Shown here in pieces: positions 17,801-25,799 of a DNA stretch of 64,000 nucleotides; position 1 is the first letter of the stretch; each line of letters begins with the position of its first letter. Position numbers and translations under genes: made by a program. This stretch comes from Paraburkholderia polaris (GTDB taxonomy: Bacteria > Pseudomonadota > Gammaproteobacteria > Burkholderiales > Burkholderiaceae), in the NCBI RefSeq assembly GCF_012927345.1, contig NZ_JABBGJ010000033.1:1-64000 (forward strand), read 5' to 3'. The notes below the pieces were generated by a model. It was given only the letters and a program-made list of their open reading frames with translations. It ran no database searches and had not been told where the DNA came from.

Positions 17801-18595
17801 CTGGATGGCCGCGTGACCCAGAACACCAGTGACATTGCCGGGCTGCAAACCACGATTAGCAACATCAGCGGTTCGGTGGCGAATGCGGTCCAGTACGACA
17901 GTTCCGCGCACGACAAGGTCACGCTCGGCGGCACGGCAGCCAATGCGTCGAAGGTCACGCTCACCAACCTGCAGGATGGCGAGGTGTCGTCCACCAGCAC
18001 CGATGCGGTCACCGGCGCGCAACTCTGGAACACCAATCAACAGATTGGCAACCTCGGTCAGCAGATCGGGGACCTCGGTCAGGCGGTGAAGAATACTCAG
18101 GTCACGGGCAGCTCATATGTCGCCGTCAACAGTTCGGGCAATGCGGCGCAGGCGATCGGCAACGGCACCGTGGCGATCGGCGGCGGCGCGAAAGCGAGTG
18201 CACCGAACTCGGTCGCGATCGGCGAAGGCTCGGTGGCCGATCAGTCGAACACGGTTTCGGTTGGTTCGACCGGCAACGAGCGCCGCATTACCAACGTCGC
18301 AGCGGGGCAGGCACCGGGTGACGCCGTGAATATGCAGCAGTTCCAGGGCGGCATGAACGATATCGCGCGCAATGCGTATTCGGGCACGGCGTCGGCTATT
18401 GCGTTGACCATGGTTCCGGAGGTCGATGCGAACAAGAACCTCGCAATCGGTGTCGGGACGGCCGGCTTTAAGGGCTATCAGGCAGTGGCGGTGGGTTTGT
18501 CGGCCCGTGTCACGCAGAGCATCAAGGTGAAGCTCGGGGCGGGCATCAGTTCTGCTGCGACGACAGTCGGCGCCGGCGCGGCGTACCAGTGGTAA
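14882..18595 (+). CDS. Trimeric autotransporter adhesin (YadA/Hia type)
   Basis: The 1237-residue surface protein has an extended signal peptide (ESPR) at 1-25 (MLNKTYKTVWNKTTRTYVAA) followed by a hydrophobic core ending near VSAA. A YadA-like head has many SVALG/AVG left-handed repeats (about 130-290), followed by a neck (RRQIINVADGTFDSDAATIGQL). Two large stalk repeat units and a partial third carry the pattern LGGGA-INPDG...QYDS..HDT.TLGN and SSDAV.GAQLY..NQAVAQN (about 320-1050). The C-terminal YadA anchor (NITNVAAGQ-like neck, then four beta strands ending AGAAYQW) inserts in the outer membrane as a trimer. The start at 14882 restores a standard ESPR. It is monocistronic; the likely role is attachment to host or surface. 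Confidence 0.95.
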   Translation: MLNKTYKTVWNKTTRTYVAASEVVKSRGAKGTSACGALVAAGAGLLGALAFSLPVSAADCGVETQGCINMEGTPATQSADSANLATGDAATPEQLAVAINNASAFAGHPSVAAVQRVGSAQASSMSLAAVSAVPPVTDYIAVSENVTVGVATHTSTDMNAMAVGPTAAATGVNATAVGAQAAAGSSGSTAIGAAAAALAVNATVVGAGASSGFDATNGVSIGYRADAEGADSLSLGTSSMANGDGSVAMGTNTFTATSATNALALGTNAQVNTPGSVALGSGSVADRVNSVAVGSATLRRQIINVADGTFDSDAATIGQLKGVTSALGGGAAINPDGSIATPAYTIAGTTYNDVGAALAAVAKSSAAGSADALQYDSAKHDTATLGNAGAPVKLTNIADGALSAYSSDAVTGAQLYSTNQAVAQNTVDIAGITTNINNGTIGLVQQDPVSHDLTVAKGTDGKHVDFTGTIGPRELLGVAAGTTAGSAVNLGQLSPVVSSLGGGAAVNTDGSVTGPTYHVQAGTQTTVGSALGSLDTGLSSLQTQINAGTVGLVTQDPTSHDLLVGATTDGARVNMAGTGGDRSISGVAAGAINAVSDQAVNGAQLYANTASTAAALGGGAKINPDGTLKQPVYNIGGNSYNDVGAALAAAVTAGVSASADSVQYDSTSHDTVTLGNIGTPVRVTNVRAGALAADSSDAVNGSQLFATNQAVAQNTSDIAANTGSITNLDQRVTDNTTQITNLDARTTTIEGDVSNITNQITNGELGLVQQDQMSRNLTVAKDTDGASVDFTGTAGARELTGIAAGTTDTSAVNLGQLKPVAAALGGGAQINADGSLTGPTYHMQGGTQTTVGDALGSLDSGLTTLQQNMETGGIGIVTQDSVSRIINVGATTDGTLINMAGTAGNRVVTGVASGAVNAASADAINGSQLYTHAASTAVALGGGSTVNSDGSVTAPSYSVGGTVVNNVGSAISNLDGRVTQNTSDIAGLQTTISNISGSVANAVQYDSSAHDKVTLGGTAANASKVTLTNLQDGEVSSTSTDAVTGAQLWNTNQQIGNLGQQIGDLGQAVKNTQVTGSSYVAVNSSGNAAQAIGNGTVAIGGGAKASAPNSVAIGEGSVADQSNTVSVGSTGNERRITNVAAGQAPGDAVNMQQFQGGMNDIARNAYSGTASAIALTMVPEVDANKNLAIGVGTAGFKGYQAVAVGLSARVTQSIKVKLGAGISSAATTVGAGAAYQW

Positions 18596-18656
18596 CCGCA
18601 GAAGGAGGGTAGGAGAACGCGCGCGGCCTGCGCGCGCGTCGACAAGCTTTTCTGAC

Positions 18657-18682
18657 GCCCCGCACGTTCGATCGTGCGGGGC
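18657..18682. terminator. Hairpin between convergent genes, possible terminator
   Basis: A perfect 10-bp stem GCCCCGCACG / CGTGCGGGGC has the loop TTCGAT and lies between the adhesin and the convergent transporter operon. There is no T tract on either side, so termination is only inferred from position. Confidence 0.4.
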
Positions 18683-18695
18683 GGCGGTGCAACAC

Positions 18696-18824
18696 TTACT
18701 TGAACAGCTTCGTCGCTTGCGAGAGTGTATTGATCACACCCCATGCCAGCGGCAGCGTCACATACAGCCAGAAGACGGCGAGCTTGACCTTGTTGGTCGG
18801 ATGAACGGCTTGAATGGTCGACAT
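18696..18824 (-). CDS. MFS transporter small partner protein (42 residues)
   Basis: This short gene encodes a 42-residue single-span membrane protein. It begins MSTIQAVHPTNKVKLAVFW and has a hydrophobic segment AVFWLYVTLPLAWGVINTL and a basic tail. AAGGGGACT lies before the ATG, and it begins 10 bases after the stop of the OFA transporter. Tiny proteins of this look are encoded next to OFA-family transporters and are annotated as MFS small subunits. It probably associates with the transporter; the stoichiometry and role are not known to me. Confidence 0.75.
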   Translation of the reverse strand: MSTIQAVHPTNKVKLAVFWLYVTLPLAWGVINTLSQATKLFK

Positions 18825-18834
18825 GCGAGTCCCC

Positions 18835-20238
18835 TTAGGCGCCTTTGGCGAGTTGTGCGTCGGTCATGTGGTGCTTGTCGTCGACACGCTTGACCAGCAG
18901 GTTGCAGACGAAGCCGATCACCAGCAGCACAACCATGATGTGGATCGTCATCGTGTAGGCATCCGCCTTTGCAACGCCGTGCGCCACTTCATACGCACGG
19001 ATGTAATTCACCAGCACGGGACCCGCGACACCTGCCGCGGCCCAGGCGGTCAGCAGGCGGCCATGAATGCCGCCGACGAACGCGGTGCCAAACATGTCCG
19101 CAAGATACGCGGGCACCGTCGCAAAGCCGCCGCCGTACATCGACAGGATCACGCAGTACGCGAGCACGAACAGGGCAATCTGGCCGGATGCGGCGAAGCC
19201 GGGCACGAGGTAATACAGCACGGCGCCAAGCGCGAAGAAGATGAAGTAGGTGTTCTTGCGCCCAATCCAGTCCGAAGCCGAGGCCCACACGAAACGGCCG
19301 CCCATATTGAACAGCGACAGCAGACCGACGAAACCGGCCGCCGCGGCAGCCGTCACGGTGTTCTTGAAGCTTTCCTGAATCATCACCGAAGCCTGGCCGA
19401 GAATGCCGATGCCGGCGGTCACGTTGAGGAACAGCACCAGCCAGATCAGATAGAACTGCGGCGTCTTCAACGCCTGATCGATGTGCACGTGGTTGCGCGA
19501 AATCATCTTCTTCTGATTGGTCGCGGGCGGCGTCCAGCCGGCCGGCTTCCAGTCTGCCGGCGGCACGCGAATCGCGAGTGCGCCAATCGACATCGAGATG
19601 AAGTACGCAATGCCGAGCACAACGAAGGTCTCGGCCACGCCGATGCTGGTCGCGCTGCGGAAATGGTTCATCAACGCCACCGACAAAGGCGCGGCAATCA
19701 TCGCGCCGCCACCGAAGCCCATGATCGCCATGCCGGTTGCCATACCGCGACGGTCCGGGAACCAGCGGATCAACGTCGACACCGGCGACACGTAACCGAG
19801 GCCGAGTCCGATCCCGCCGATGACGCCGTAGCCGAGGTAGAGCAGCGCGATCTGATGCAGATACACGCCGAGCGCGGAGACCAGGAAGCCGCCGCCGAAG
19901 CAGCACGCGGCGGTGAACATCGTGCGGCGCGGACCGACATGTTCGAGCCACTTGCCGGCAAACGCCGCCGACAAACCCAGGAACACGATCGCCAGCGAAA
20001 AGATCCAGCCGAGCGAGGTCAGCGACCAGTCGTCAGCGGTGGATTGCGTAATGCCGATGACTTTGGTCAGCGGACCGTTGAACACGGAGAAGGCGTACGC
20101 CTGGCCGATACAGAGGTGAACGGCGAGGGCCGCGGGCGGAACCATCCAGCGCGAAAACCCGGGTTTCGCGACGGTGGCCCGTTTGGAAAAGAATGGGGCG
20201 GAGCCTGAATTCCCGCTCGGCTCGGTGATGCTACTCAT
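18835..20238 (-). CDS. OFA-family MFS transporter (oxalate/formate antiporter family)
   Basis: The 467-residue protein has 12 predicted spans and OFA-family features: LCIGQAYAFSVFNGPL in the first helix, RWFPDRRGMATGMAIMGFGGGAM in the middle of the N-half, and the long central loop with a conserved KTPQFYLIW start of the second half. Members exchange small carboxylates. It differs clearly from the second OFA protein at 30311-31651, so the two probably have different substrates. It is co-encoded with the 42-residue partner; the promoter lies in the 460-base region upstream. Confidence 0.88.
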   Translation of the reverse strand: MSSITEPSGNSGSAPFFSKRATVAKPGFSRWMVPPAALAVHLCIGQAYAFSVFNGPLTKVIGITQSTADDWSLTSLGWIFSLAIVFLGLSAAFAGKWLEHVGPRRTMFTAACCFGGGFLVSALGVYLHQIALLYLGYGVIGGIGLGLGYVSPVSTLIRWFPDRRGMATGMAIMGFGGGAMIAAPLSVALMNHFRSATSIGVAETFVVLGIAYFISMSIGALAIRVPPADWKPAGWTPPATNQKKMISRNHVHIDQALKTPQFYLIWLVLFLNVTAGIGILGQASVMIQESFKNTVTAAAAAGFVGLLSLFNMGGRFVWASASDWIGRKNTYFIFFALGAVLYYLVPGFAASGQIALFVLAYCVILSMYGGGFATVPAYLADMFGTAFVGGIHGRLLTAWAAAGVAGPVLVNYIRAYEVAHGVAKADAYTMTIHIMVVLLVIGFVCNLLVKRVDDKHHMTDAQLAKGA

Positions 20239-20697
20239 GGTCGGTCTCCCGTGACGAATTCTTTGTTATCGGCGTTTCTTACATGATGCTTTAGTGTCGC
20301 GGCGCAAAAATTGCGAGTCTGCACGCCGCCGATATATGTATTAATATTTCATATAACGTGCGTTAATTTGATATGGAACCTCCTGCGACGAACGATAGGA
20401 CGCGAACTTGACCTTTGCAATATGAGATGCAAATGCATAAGGCATTAGCCTGGTGAAATACGACCGTAATCTGTCGAGTTGCGGCAATGCGGCACGAACG
20501 CCTGGAACGGACTACCGAATGCCGGGCAATCAGGGTCCAGAATCGGAAAAAAAAGCGGAGGAAGGGGGCTGGGGAGACAGGGGGGGTGTGAAGCCGGTGA
20601 AGTACCGCTATCCGCAAGAAATCCAGCACCCAAAAGCAAACGGGCCGGCACTGGCGCTTTCGCCAAGCCGACCCGCCGCAACAGTCACCGATGAGAA
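20239..20697. other. Intergenic region between two minus-strand transporter genes
   Basis: It holds the promoter of the OFA transporter. The segment 20320-20375 is AT-rich with ATATATG/CATATAA-type inverted motifs that could be regulator sites. The rest (20400-20690) has no credible gene; short frames on both strands lack ribosome sites. Confidence 0.45.
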
Positions 20698-22026
20698 TCA
20701 GGCGACCGCGCGCCCGGTCTTCATTTTCGCCGCCACCAGTACCGAGATCAGGCAGCCGATCGCGAGATAAGCCGCCACCGGATGCCAGGAGCCGCCGGCA
20801 AAGCTGACCAGCGCCACTGCGATAAACGGTGTGAAGCCGCCGCCGACCACGCTTGCCACCTGATAACCGACGCCGGCGCCACTGTAGCGGTACTCGGTGC
20901 CGAACAGTTCGGTGAACATGGGTTGCTGCACGCTCACTACCATGTCGTGGGCGATGTTGGCGAGCATGACGGCGAAGATCACGATCCACACCGTCGAGCG
21001 GGCTTCGAGAGCGAGAAAGAACGGCACCGCGCTGAACATACCGACCAGCGCGCCGACGATGTACACGCGCCGGCGGCCGAAGCGGTCCGCAAGCCACGCG
21101 AAACAGGGGATCGTGACGCAACTCACCGCACCGACCAGCAGGCCGATCGTGAGGAAGAACTCGCGTGGCATGTGCAGATTTGCAGTCGAGTAGTTCAGTG
21201 CGAACGCCGTCACGATATACATCGTGAACAACTCGGCAAGGCGCAGCGCGATGATCAGCAGGAAAGCCTTGGGGTGCTTCAGCAATGCCTCAACGATCGG
21301 CAGCCGCACGCTGCGTTCACCGTGCTGGCCGACCTTTTCGACGAACTCCTTCGATTCTTCCATGCTCGAGCGGATCCACAGCGCGATCAGCACCAGCACC
21401 ACGCTGAACAGGAAGGGCAGGCGCCAACCCCAACTCAGGAACGACGCGTTGTCCATCGAGCGGCTGATGATCGCGACCAGCCCGGTCGAGAGCACGAGAC
21501 CCACGCCATAGCCGACCTGCACGCCGCTGCTGTAGAACGCCTTTTTCTTCTCCGGCGCGCTTTCGACTGCCATCAACGCCGCGCCGCCCCATTCGCCACC
21601 GACCGCAAAACCCTGGATCGCGCGCAACGTCACGAGCAACACCGGTGCCCACCAGCCGATACTCGAGAAGGCCGGCAGCAGGCCGATCGCCGCGGTGGAG
21701 AGGCCCATCATCATCACCGTGAGGACCAGCATGCGCTTGCGTCCGAGCCGATCGCCGTAGTGGCCGAACACGAAGCCGCCGAGCGGCCGGAACAGAAAGC
21801 CGACGCCGAAGGTCGCGAATGCGGCGAGCGTGCCCATCGCCGGGCTGACCTTCGGGAAGAACTCGGCGTTGAAGACGAGTGCGGCGACGATGCCGTACAG
21901 CAGAAAATCGTACCAGTCGACCACGGCGCCGACGAAGCTGCCAAGCGCCGCTTTGCGTGCCTGGCTGCGCGCCGTGCGGTTACCGGCGATGGCCGCTTGC
22001 GGCGCTTTTGGGATGGTGGTACTCAT
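20698..22026 (-). CDS. MHS-family MFS transporter (metabolite:H+ symporter)
   Basis: The 442-residue protein has 12 spans of the MHS family (ShiA/KgtP/ProP relatives). Diagnostic motifs are GAVVDWYDFLLYG in helix 1, FGHYGDRLGRKRMLVLTVMMMG in the 2-3 loop and RAIQGFAVGGEWGGAALMAVE in helix 4-5. The ATG at 22026 follows AAGGAGA; the longer in-frame version is a non-coding extension. Substrates of the family are mono- and dicarboxylates or betaines. It lies beside the GntR/CoA gene set and is likely the proton-coupled importer of its substrate (inference). Confidence 0.9.
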   Translation of the reverse strand: MSTTIPKAPQAAIAGNRTARSQARKAALGSFVGAVVDWYDFLLYGIVAALVFNAEFFPKVSPAMGTLAAFATFGVGFLFRPLGGFVFGHYGDRLGRKRMLVLTVMMMGLSTAAIGLLPAFSSIGWWAPVLLVTLRAIQGFAVGGEWGGAALMAVESAPEKKKAFYSSGVQVGYGVGLVLSTGLVAIISRSMDNASFLSWGWRLPFLFSVVLVLIALWIRSSMEESKEFVEKVGQHGERSVRLPIVEALLKHPKAFLLIIALRLAELFTMYIVTAFALNYSTANLHMPREFFLTIGLLVGAVSCVTIPCFAWLADRFGRRRVYIVGALVGMFSAVPFFLALEARSTVWIVIFAVMLANIAHDMVVSVQQPMFTELFGTEYRYSGAGVGYQVASVVGGGFTPFIAVALVSFAGGSWHPVAAYLAIGCLISVLVAAKMKTGRAVA

Positions 22027-22394
22027 GACGGTGTCTCCTTCGGATTCTCGGGATGCTGTCTGGAAGCGCGCGGCGGGTGCAGGGCAGTGGCCGCTGCGAG
22101 CCCACCACAGGATTCCCCGAAGGTTAATGATGGGAAGCCGTTCCCACAATCCACATACGGGTGAAATTGCGCGATCATCGAACGCAGCTGCGCGCATAGC
22201 GCGCGTTTTGCGCGTTTACACCGAGCATCATCTGTTTGGACAAGCAGAGGAACCGCCCGCAGGCTGCTCGTGCTACCTTGAGTATGCAATCCTAAAAACA
22301 ACATCGACTGATATACTACATACGGAATATTGATTTTTGCGGCGCTGCAGCATATGATTGAGTCATCTATTCGCTCAATCATTCGGAGTTACAA
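22027..22394. promoter_or_regulatory. Divergent promoter region (MHS transporter / small membrane protein-GntR)
   Basis: There is no gene here. Near 22309-22332 lies TGATATACTA, resembling the GntR candidate operator core TGATATATCA found upstream of the TPP gene, followed by AT-rich promoter-like sequence. Autoregulation by the adjacent GntR protein is inferred. Confidence 0.4.
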
Positions 22395-22619
22395 ATGGAA
22401 TTTGTTCCTCTCGCGCTGCTTGCCGTTGCTGCCGTGGGTTTAGGCTCTGCCGCCACCGTCCTGTTGACCCGCTGGATCCCGCAGCCGGTTGCGCAACTTG
22501 CAGCGCAACATGGCCGGTTCATCGGCTTGGGCGAGCAAGACGGCGGCATGGCTGCAGCGGCGCCGTATCGCGCGCATGTTCAACAAGAGGCGATGAATGT
22601 CGTCAGAACTTCAAACTGA
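22395..22619 (+). CDS. Small single-span membrane protein, unknown
   Basis: This 74-residue frame starts behind CGGAG and overlaps the first 23 bases of the GntR gene. It has one hydrophobic segment (PLALLAVAAVGLGSAATVLL) and a polar Ala-rich tail. I do not recognise the family. The ribosome site, membrane segment and overlap support translation, perhaps as a leader coupled to the regulator, but it could be a chance frame. Confidence 0.4.
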   Translation: MEFVPLALLAVAAVGLGSAATVLLTRWIPQPVAQLAAQHGRFIGLGEQDGGMAAAAPYRAHVQQEAMNVVRTSN

Positions 22620-23316
22620 AGCAGTGGCCACACCCTTGACGTTGTCATTGCAGCCGATCAGCGCGAGCGTGAGCTTGCGCGATCAGGCGTATGCCATGCT
22701 CCGCCAGGCCATTGCCGACGCGGATATCTATCAGACCCGCGAAGAAATCCGTCTCGACGAGCGCGTGCTGAGCGAATCGCTGGGCGTGAGTCGCACGCCG
22801 GTGCGCGAGGCGATGACACTGCTTGAGCAGGAAGGTTTTCTGCGCATGGTGCCGCGGCGCGGCATCTACATCGTGCGCAAGAGCAAGCGTGAGATCGTTG
22901 AAATGATCCAGATGTGGGCCGCGCTCGAAAGCATGGCGGCGCGTCTTGCCACGCTGCATGCCACGGACGAGGAAATCGCCCGCCTGCGCCACATGTTCGA
23001 CAATTTTCGCGACGCCACGCCGGCTGAGCACATCGCCGAGTATTCCGACGCCAACATCGCGTTTCATCAGGCGATCGTCGAGTTGTCGAAGTCGCAGATC
23101 ATTCTCGACACGATCAAGAACATCTTCATCCACGTGCGGGCGATTCGCCGCATGACCATTTCGCAAAGCGACCGCGCGTCGCGTTCGATCGTCGACCATC
23201 TGCGCATTATCGAGGCGCTGGAGCAGCGCGATACCGAACTGGCTGAGCGGCTGACGCGCCAGCATTCGCTCGATCTGGCGGCGTTTGTCGAGGCGAATTG
23301 CGATTTTCTGGATTGA
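22597..23316 (+). CDS. GntR-family regulator, FadR/FCD subfamily
   Basis: The 239-residue protein has an N-terminal winged helix (LRDQAYAMLRQAIAD...LDERVLSESLGVSRTPVREAMTLLEQEGFLRMVPRRGIYI, about 28-85). A C-terminal FCD all-helical ligand domain follows, with the metal-type Asp/His positions visible (DANIAFHQAIVELS and DHLRIIEALEQRD). FCD regulators usually bind carboxylic acids. It is flanked by the transporters and the CoA-enzyme operon and followed by its own terminator, so it is the probable local repressor. Candidate operators with core TGATATATCA lie downstream of it, in front of the TPP gene. Confidence 0.9.
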   Translation: MSSELQTEAVATPLTLSLQPISASVSLRDQAYAMLRQAIADADIYQTREEIRLDERVLSESLGVSRTPVREAMTLLEQEGFLRMVPRRGIYIVRKSKREIVEMIQMWAALESMAARLATLHATDEEIARLRHMFDNFRDATPAEHIAEYSDANIAFHQAIVELSKSQIILDTIKNIFIHVRAIRRMTISQSDRASRSIVDHLRIIEALEQRDTELAERLTRQHSLDLAAFVEANCDFLD

Positions 23317-23352
23317 CGGCTGCTTAGGCGCCTGATTGGCGCTACGGACGGA

Positions 23353-23390
23353 AAAGGCCTGCGGTGATGACATCACCGCAGGCCTTTTTG
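23353..23390 (+). terminator. Strong intrinsic terminator of the GntR gene
   Basis: A long stem AAAGGCCTGCGGTGA / TCACCGCAGGCCTTT with a five-base loop is followed by TTG and TTTT. The symmetric A tract also allows function in the reverse direction. Confidence 0.88.
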
Positions 23391-23584
23391 TTTTCCGATC
23401 CGTATGTGCGGGCGAGGCTGACCGGCAAGTAGTGCCACGCTGCGGCACCACGATGGTCTCCCAATGCCGCGTTCAGCCGGCGTCTTTGATTCATATCCGT
23501 GAGCAGTCGCCATCTCCTTGCTTGGATGCTGTCAGCCTGCAGTACGGGATAAGCCCTGCTTGACGGTCGATGAAATATGGTATG

Positions 23585-23594
23585 TGATATATCA
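23585..23594. promoter_or_regulatory. Candidate GntR operator, site 1
   Basis: The palindrome TGATATATCA lies within ATGTGATATATCAAAC. The left half is identical to site 2 at 23739-23754 while the right flank is degenerate. Both lie in the long leader region of the TPP operon. Confidence 0.45.
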
Positions 23595-23738
23595 AACGAG
23601 GTCGAGATAGGCGATAACCTGGTGTTTTCCCTTGGAGCAAGAGAGTGTGCACGGCGTCATTTCGCTGCAACGTAGGCCAGGCAAGCATTTAGTACAGCAA
23701 CACCGGAACGGGCGCATCTTGAAATCGATCTTGATTGA

Positions 23739-23754
23739 ATGTGATATATCACAT
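23739..23754. promoter_or_regulatory. Candidate GntR operator, site 2
   Basis: A perfect 16-bp palindrome ATGTGATATATCACAT is centred about 157 bases downstream of site 1 and about 260 bases before the TPP gene. It has the size and symmetry expected of a FadR-type dimer site. Which protein binds it is inferred from proximity only. Confidence 0.55.
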
Positions 23755-23850
23755 ACCGTGTGTGTCAAGGCTAATCCGGCATCCGCGCGAGTGGACGTTA
23801 TCGAAGCAGCCGCGTCCGTCGACAACCGTTGTAACGACCGATTGACAGCT

Positions 23851-23994
23851 GTGCATGGGACCGGAGTAAGCGCTGAAGCGCTAACTCCTGTCGACATACG
23901 GTGTATGGGACCGGAGTAAGTGCTAAAGCACTAACTCCGGTCGACAGCTGTGCATGGGACCGGAGTAAGCGCTAAAGCGCTAACTCCGGTCGAC
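23851..23994 (+). repeat. Three tandem hairpin repeats in the leader of the TPP gene
   Basis: Three copies of a 45-base unit begin at 23851, 23901 and 23950 (period 49-50). Each contains a long inverted repeat, ACCGGAGT-AAGCGCT / AGCGCTA-ACTCCGGT. In copy 2 both arms change together (AGTGCT with AGCACT), so pairing is kept. Copy 1 has one arm mismatch and a changed loop. The last copy ends 13 bases before the ATG and abuts the ribosome site AGGAGA. They could act as transcript-stabilising or attenuating RNA structures, or as protein sites. Confidence 0.85.
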
Positions 23995-24007
23995 ACAGGA
24001 GACGACC

Positions 24008-25771
24008 ATGTCTGCAGTTGCTTCATCCCTGAAGGCCGCCACGGGCAGCACGACAGCCGAAGACACGCTCAAGCAGAAGACCCGCAATGCCGGTGTCGTC
24101 TCGGGTGGTCATCTGGTTGCCAAGGCGCTGAAAAACGAAGGGGTCGACACGATCTTCACGCTGTGCGGCGGTCACATCATCGATATCTACGACGGTTGTG
24201 TCGACGAAGGGATTCGCATCATCGACGTGCGCCACGAGCAGGTCGCCGCGCACGCAGCGGATGGTTACGCACGGCAGACCGGCAAGCTCGGTTGCGTGGT
24301 GACGACGGCGGGCCCCGGTTGCATGAACGCGGTGACGGGCATCGCGACGGCGTTCCGCTCGGAAAGTCCGGTCCTGCATATCGGCGGACAAGGCGCCCTG
24401 ACGCAGCACAAGATGGGCTCGCTGCAAGACCTGCCGCACGTCGACATCATGGCGCCGATCACCAAGTTCGCCGCCAGCGTGCCGAGCACCGAGCGGGTCG
24501 CCGACATGATCTCGATGGCGGCACGCGAATGCTTCAATGGCGCGCCCGGTCCGGCGTACCTGGAAATTCCGCGTGACGTGCTCGACCGCGAAGTGGAATT
24601 GACGCGCGCGGTGGTGCCGCAGCCGGGCCACTACCGGGCGTCGACCAAATCGATCGGTGATCCGCGCGATATCGAGAAGCTTGCCGACATTCTCGTCAAT
24701 GCCGAGCGGCCCGCGATTCTGTACGGCCAGCAGGTGTGGACCGCGCGCGGTCATGAAGAAGCGATTGCGCTGCTGCGCGGCCTCGACATTCCCGGCTACT
24801 TCAATGGGGCAAGCCGTGGACTCTTGCCGCCGGGCGATCCGCATCACTTCGACCGCACGCGCTCGCAGGCCTTTGCGAATGCCGACGTGCTGATCGTCGT
24901 CGGCACGCCGTTCGATTTCCGCATGGGTTACGGCAAGCGCATCAGCAAAGAGCTGACGCTGGTGCAGATCGACATGGACTACCGCACGGTCGGCAAGAAC
25001 CGCGATATCGATCTCGGTCTGGTCGGCGATCCGGGCGCGATTCTGGCTGCTGTGCTGCAGGCGGCGAGCGGCCGTCTCAAAGACGATAAGCGCCAGGCGC
25101 GACGCAAATGGATGGCGCAGTTGCAGGACGCCGAAGCCACCGCGACCGAAAAGCTGATGCCGCTTTTCAAGTCGGACAGCATGCCGATCCATCCCTATCG
25201 CGTCGCCTACGAACTCAACGAATTCCTCTCCGACGACACCGTGTACATCGGCGATGGCGGCGACGTTGTGACGATTTCCGCGCAAGCGGTGCGTCCTCGC
25301 CGACCTGGTCAATGGATGGACCCCGGCGCGCTCGGCTCGCTCGGTGTCGGCACCGGCTTCGCCCTCGCCGCCAAGCTCGCGCATCCGCAAAAAGAAGTGC
25401 TGTGCTACTACGGCGACGGCTCGTTCGGCATGACTGCGTTCGACATGGAAACCGCCAACCGTTTTGGCGCGCCGTATCTCGCGGTGATCGGCAACAACTC
25501 GGCGATGAACCAGATCCGCTACGGCCAGCTCGCGAAGTATGGTGAAGAGCGCGGCAACGTCGGCAATCTGCTGAGCGATGTGCCGTTCAGCAAGTTCGCG
25601 GAAATGCTCGGCGGCTATGGCGAAGAAGTGCGCGACCCGGCGCAGATAGCCGGCGCCTTGCAGCGCGCTCGCGAAGCGATTCATCGCACGGGCCGTTCGG
25701 CGATCGTGAATATCTGGGTCGACCCACGCGAATACGCGCCGGGCACCAGGAATCAGACCATGTACAAGTAA
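24008..25771 (+). CDS. TPP-dependent enzyme, 2-hydroxyacyl-CoA lyase / oxalyl-CoA decarboxylase type
   Basis: The 587-residue ThDP enzyme has three domains: PYR (about 30-200) with catalytic Glu77 in VRHEQVAAHAADGYAR, a central domain (about 215-360) and PP (about 400-560) with the TPP motif GDGSFGMTAFDMETANRFGA...GNNSAMNQ. Canonical oxalyl-CoA decarboxylases carry Tyr-Glu in GDYEEMDQ; here the aligned stretch is MGSLQDLPHVD, with Gln140, as in 2-hydroxyacyl-CoA lyases. The C-terminal GTRNQTMYK also resembles bacterial HACL proteins as I remember them. It is encoded directly before formyl-CoA transferase. Acetolactate synthase is a common but probably wrong label, since no small subunit or ilv genes are near. 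Confidence 0.78.
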   Translation: MSAVASSLKAATGSTTAEDTLKQKTRNAGVVSGGHLVAKALKNEGVDTIFTLCGGHIIDIYDGCVDEGIRIIDVRHEQVAAHAADGYARQTGKLGCVVTTAGPGCMNAVTGIATAFRSESPVLHIGGQGALTQHKMGSLQDLPHVDIMAPITKFAASVPSTERVADMISMAARECFNGAPGPAYLEIPRDVLDREVELTRAVVPQPGHYRASTKSIGDPRDIEKLADILVNAERPAILYGQQVWTARGHEEAIALLRGLDIPGYFNGASRGLLPPGDPHHFDRTRSQAFANADVLIVVGTPFDFRMGYGKRISKELTLVQIDMDYRTVGKNRDIDLGLVGDPGAILAAVLQAASGRLKDDKRQARRKWMAQLQDAEATATEKLMPLFKSDSMPIHPYRVAYELNEFLSDDTVYIGDGGDVVTISAQAVRPRRPGQWMDPGALGSLGVGTGFALAAKLAHPQKEVLCYYGDGSFGMTAFDMETANRFGAPYLAVIGNNSAMNQIRYGQLAKYGEERGNVGNLLSDVPFSKFAEMLGGYGEEVRDPAQIAGALQRAREAIHRTGRSAIVNIWVDPREYAPGTRNQTMYK

Positions 25772-25799
25772 AACACGCGAACCTTTTGGAGACTTGAAA

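Noticed and set aside
18617..18643. GC alternation GCGCGCGG/CGCGCGCG as a regulatory element
   Set aside because: Short GC-rich alternation is common in this genome type; only the adjacent 10-bp stem at 18657-18682 has enough symmetry to note.
23851..23994. CRISPR array
   Set aside because: The three units are tandem and almost contiguous, with only 4-6 bases between them and no unique spacers; no cas gene is near.
24008..25771. Acetolactate synthase large subunit
   Set aside because: No small subunit or branched-chain genes adjoin, and the formyl-CoA transferase partner points to an acyl-CoA substrate.
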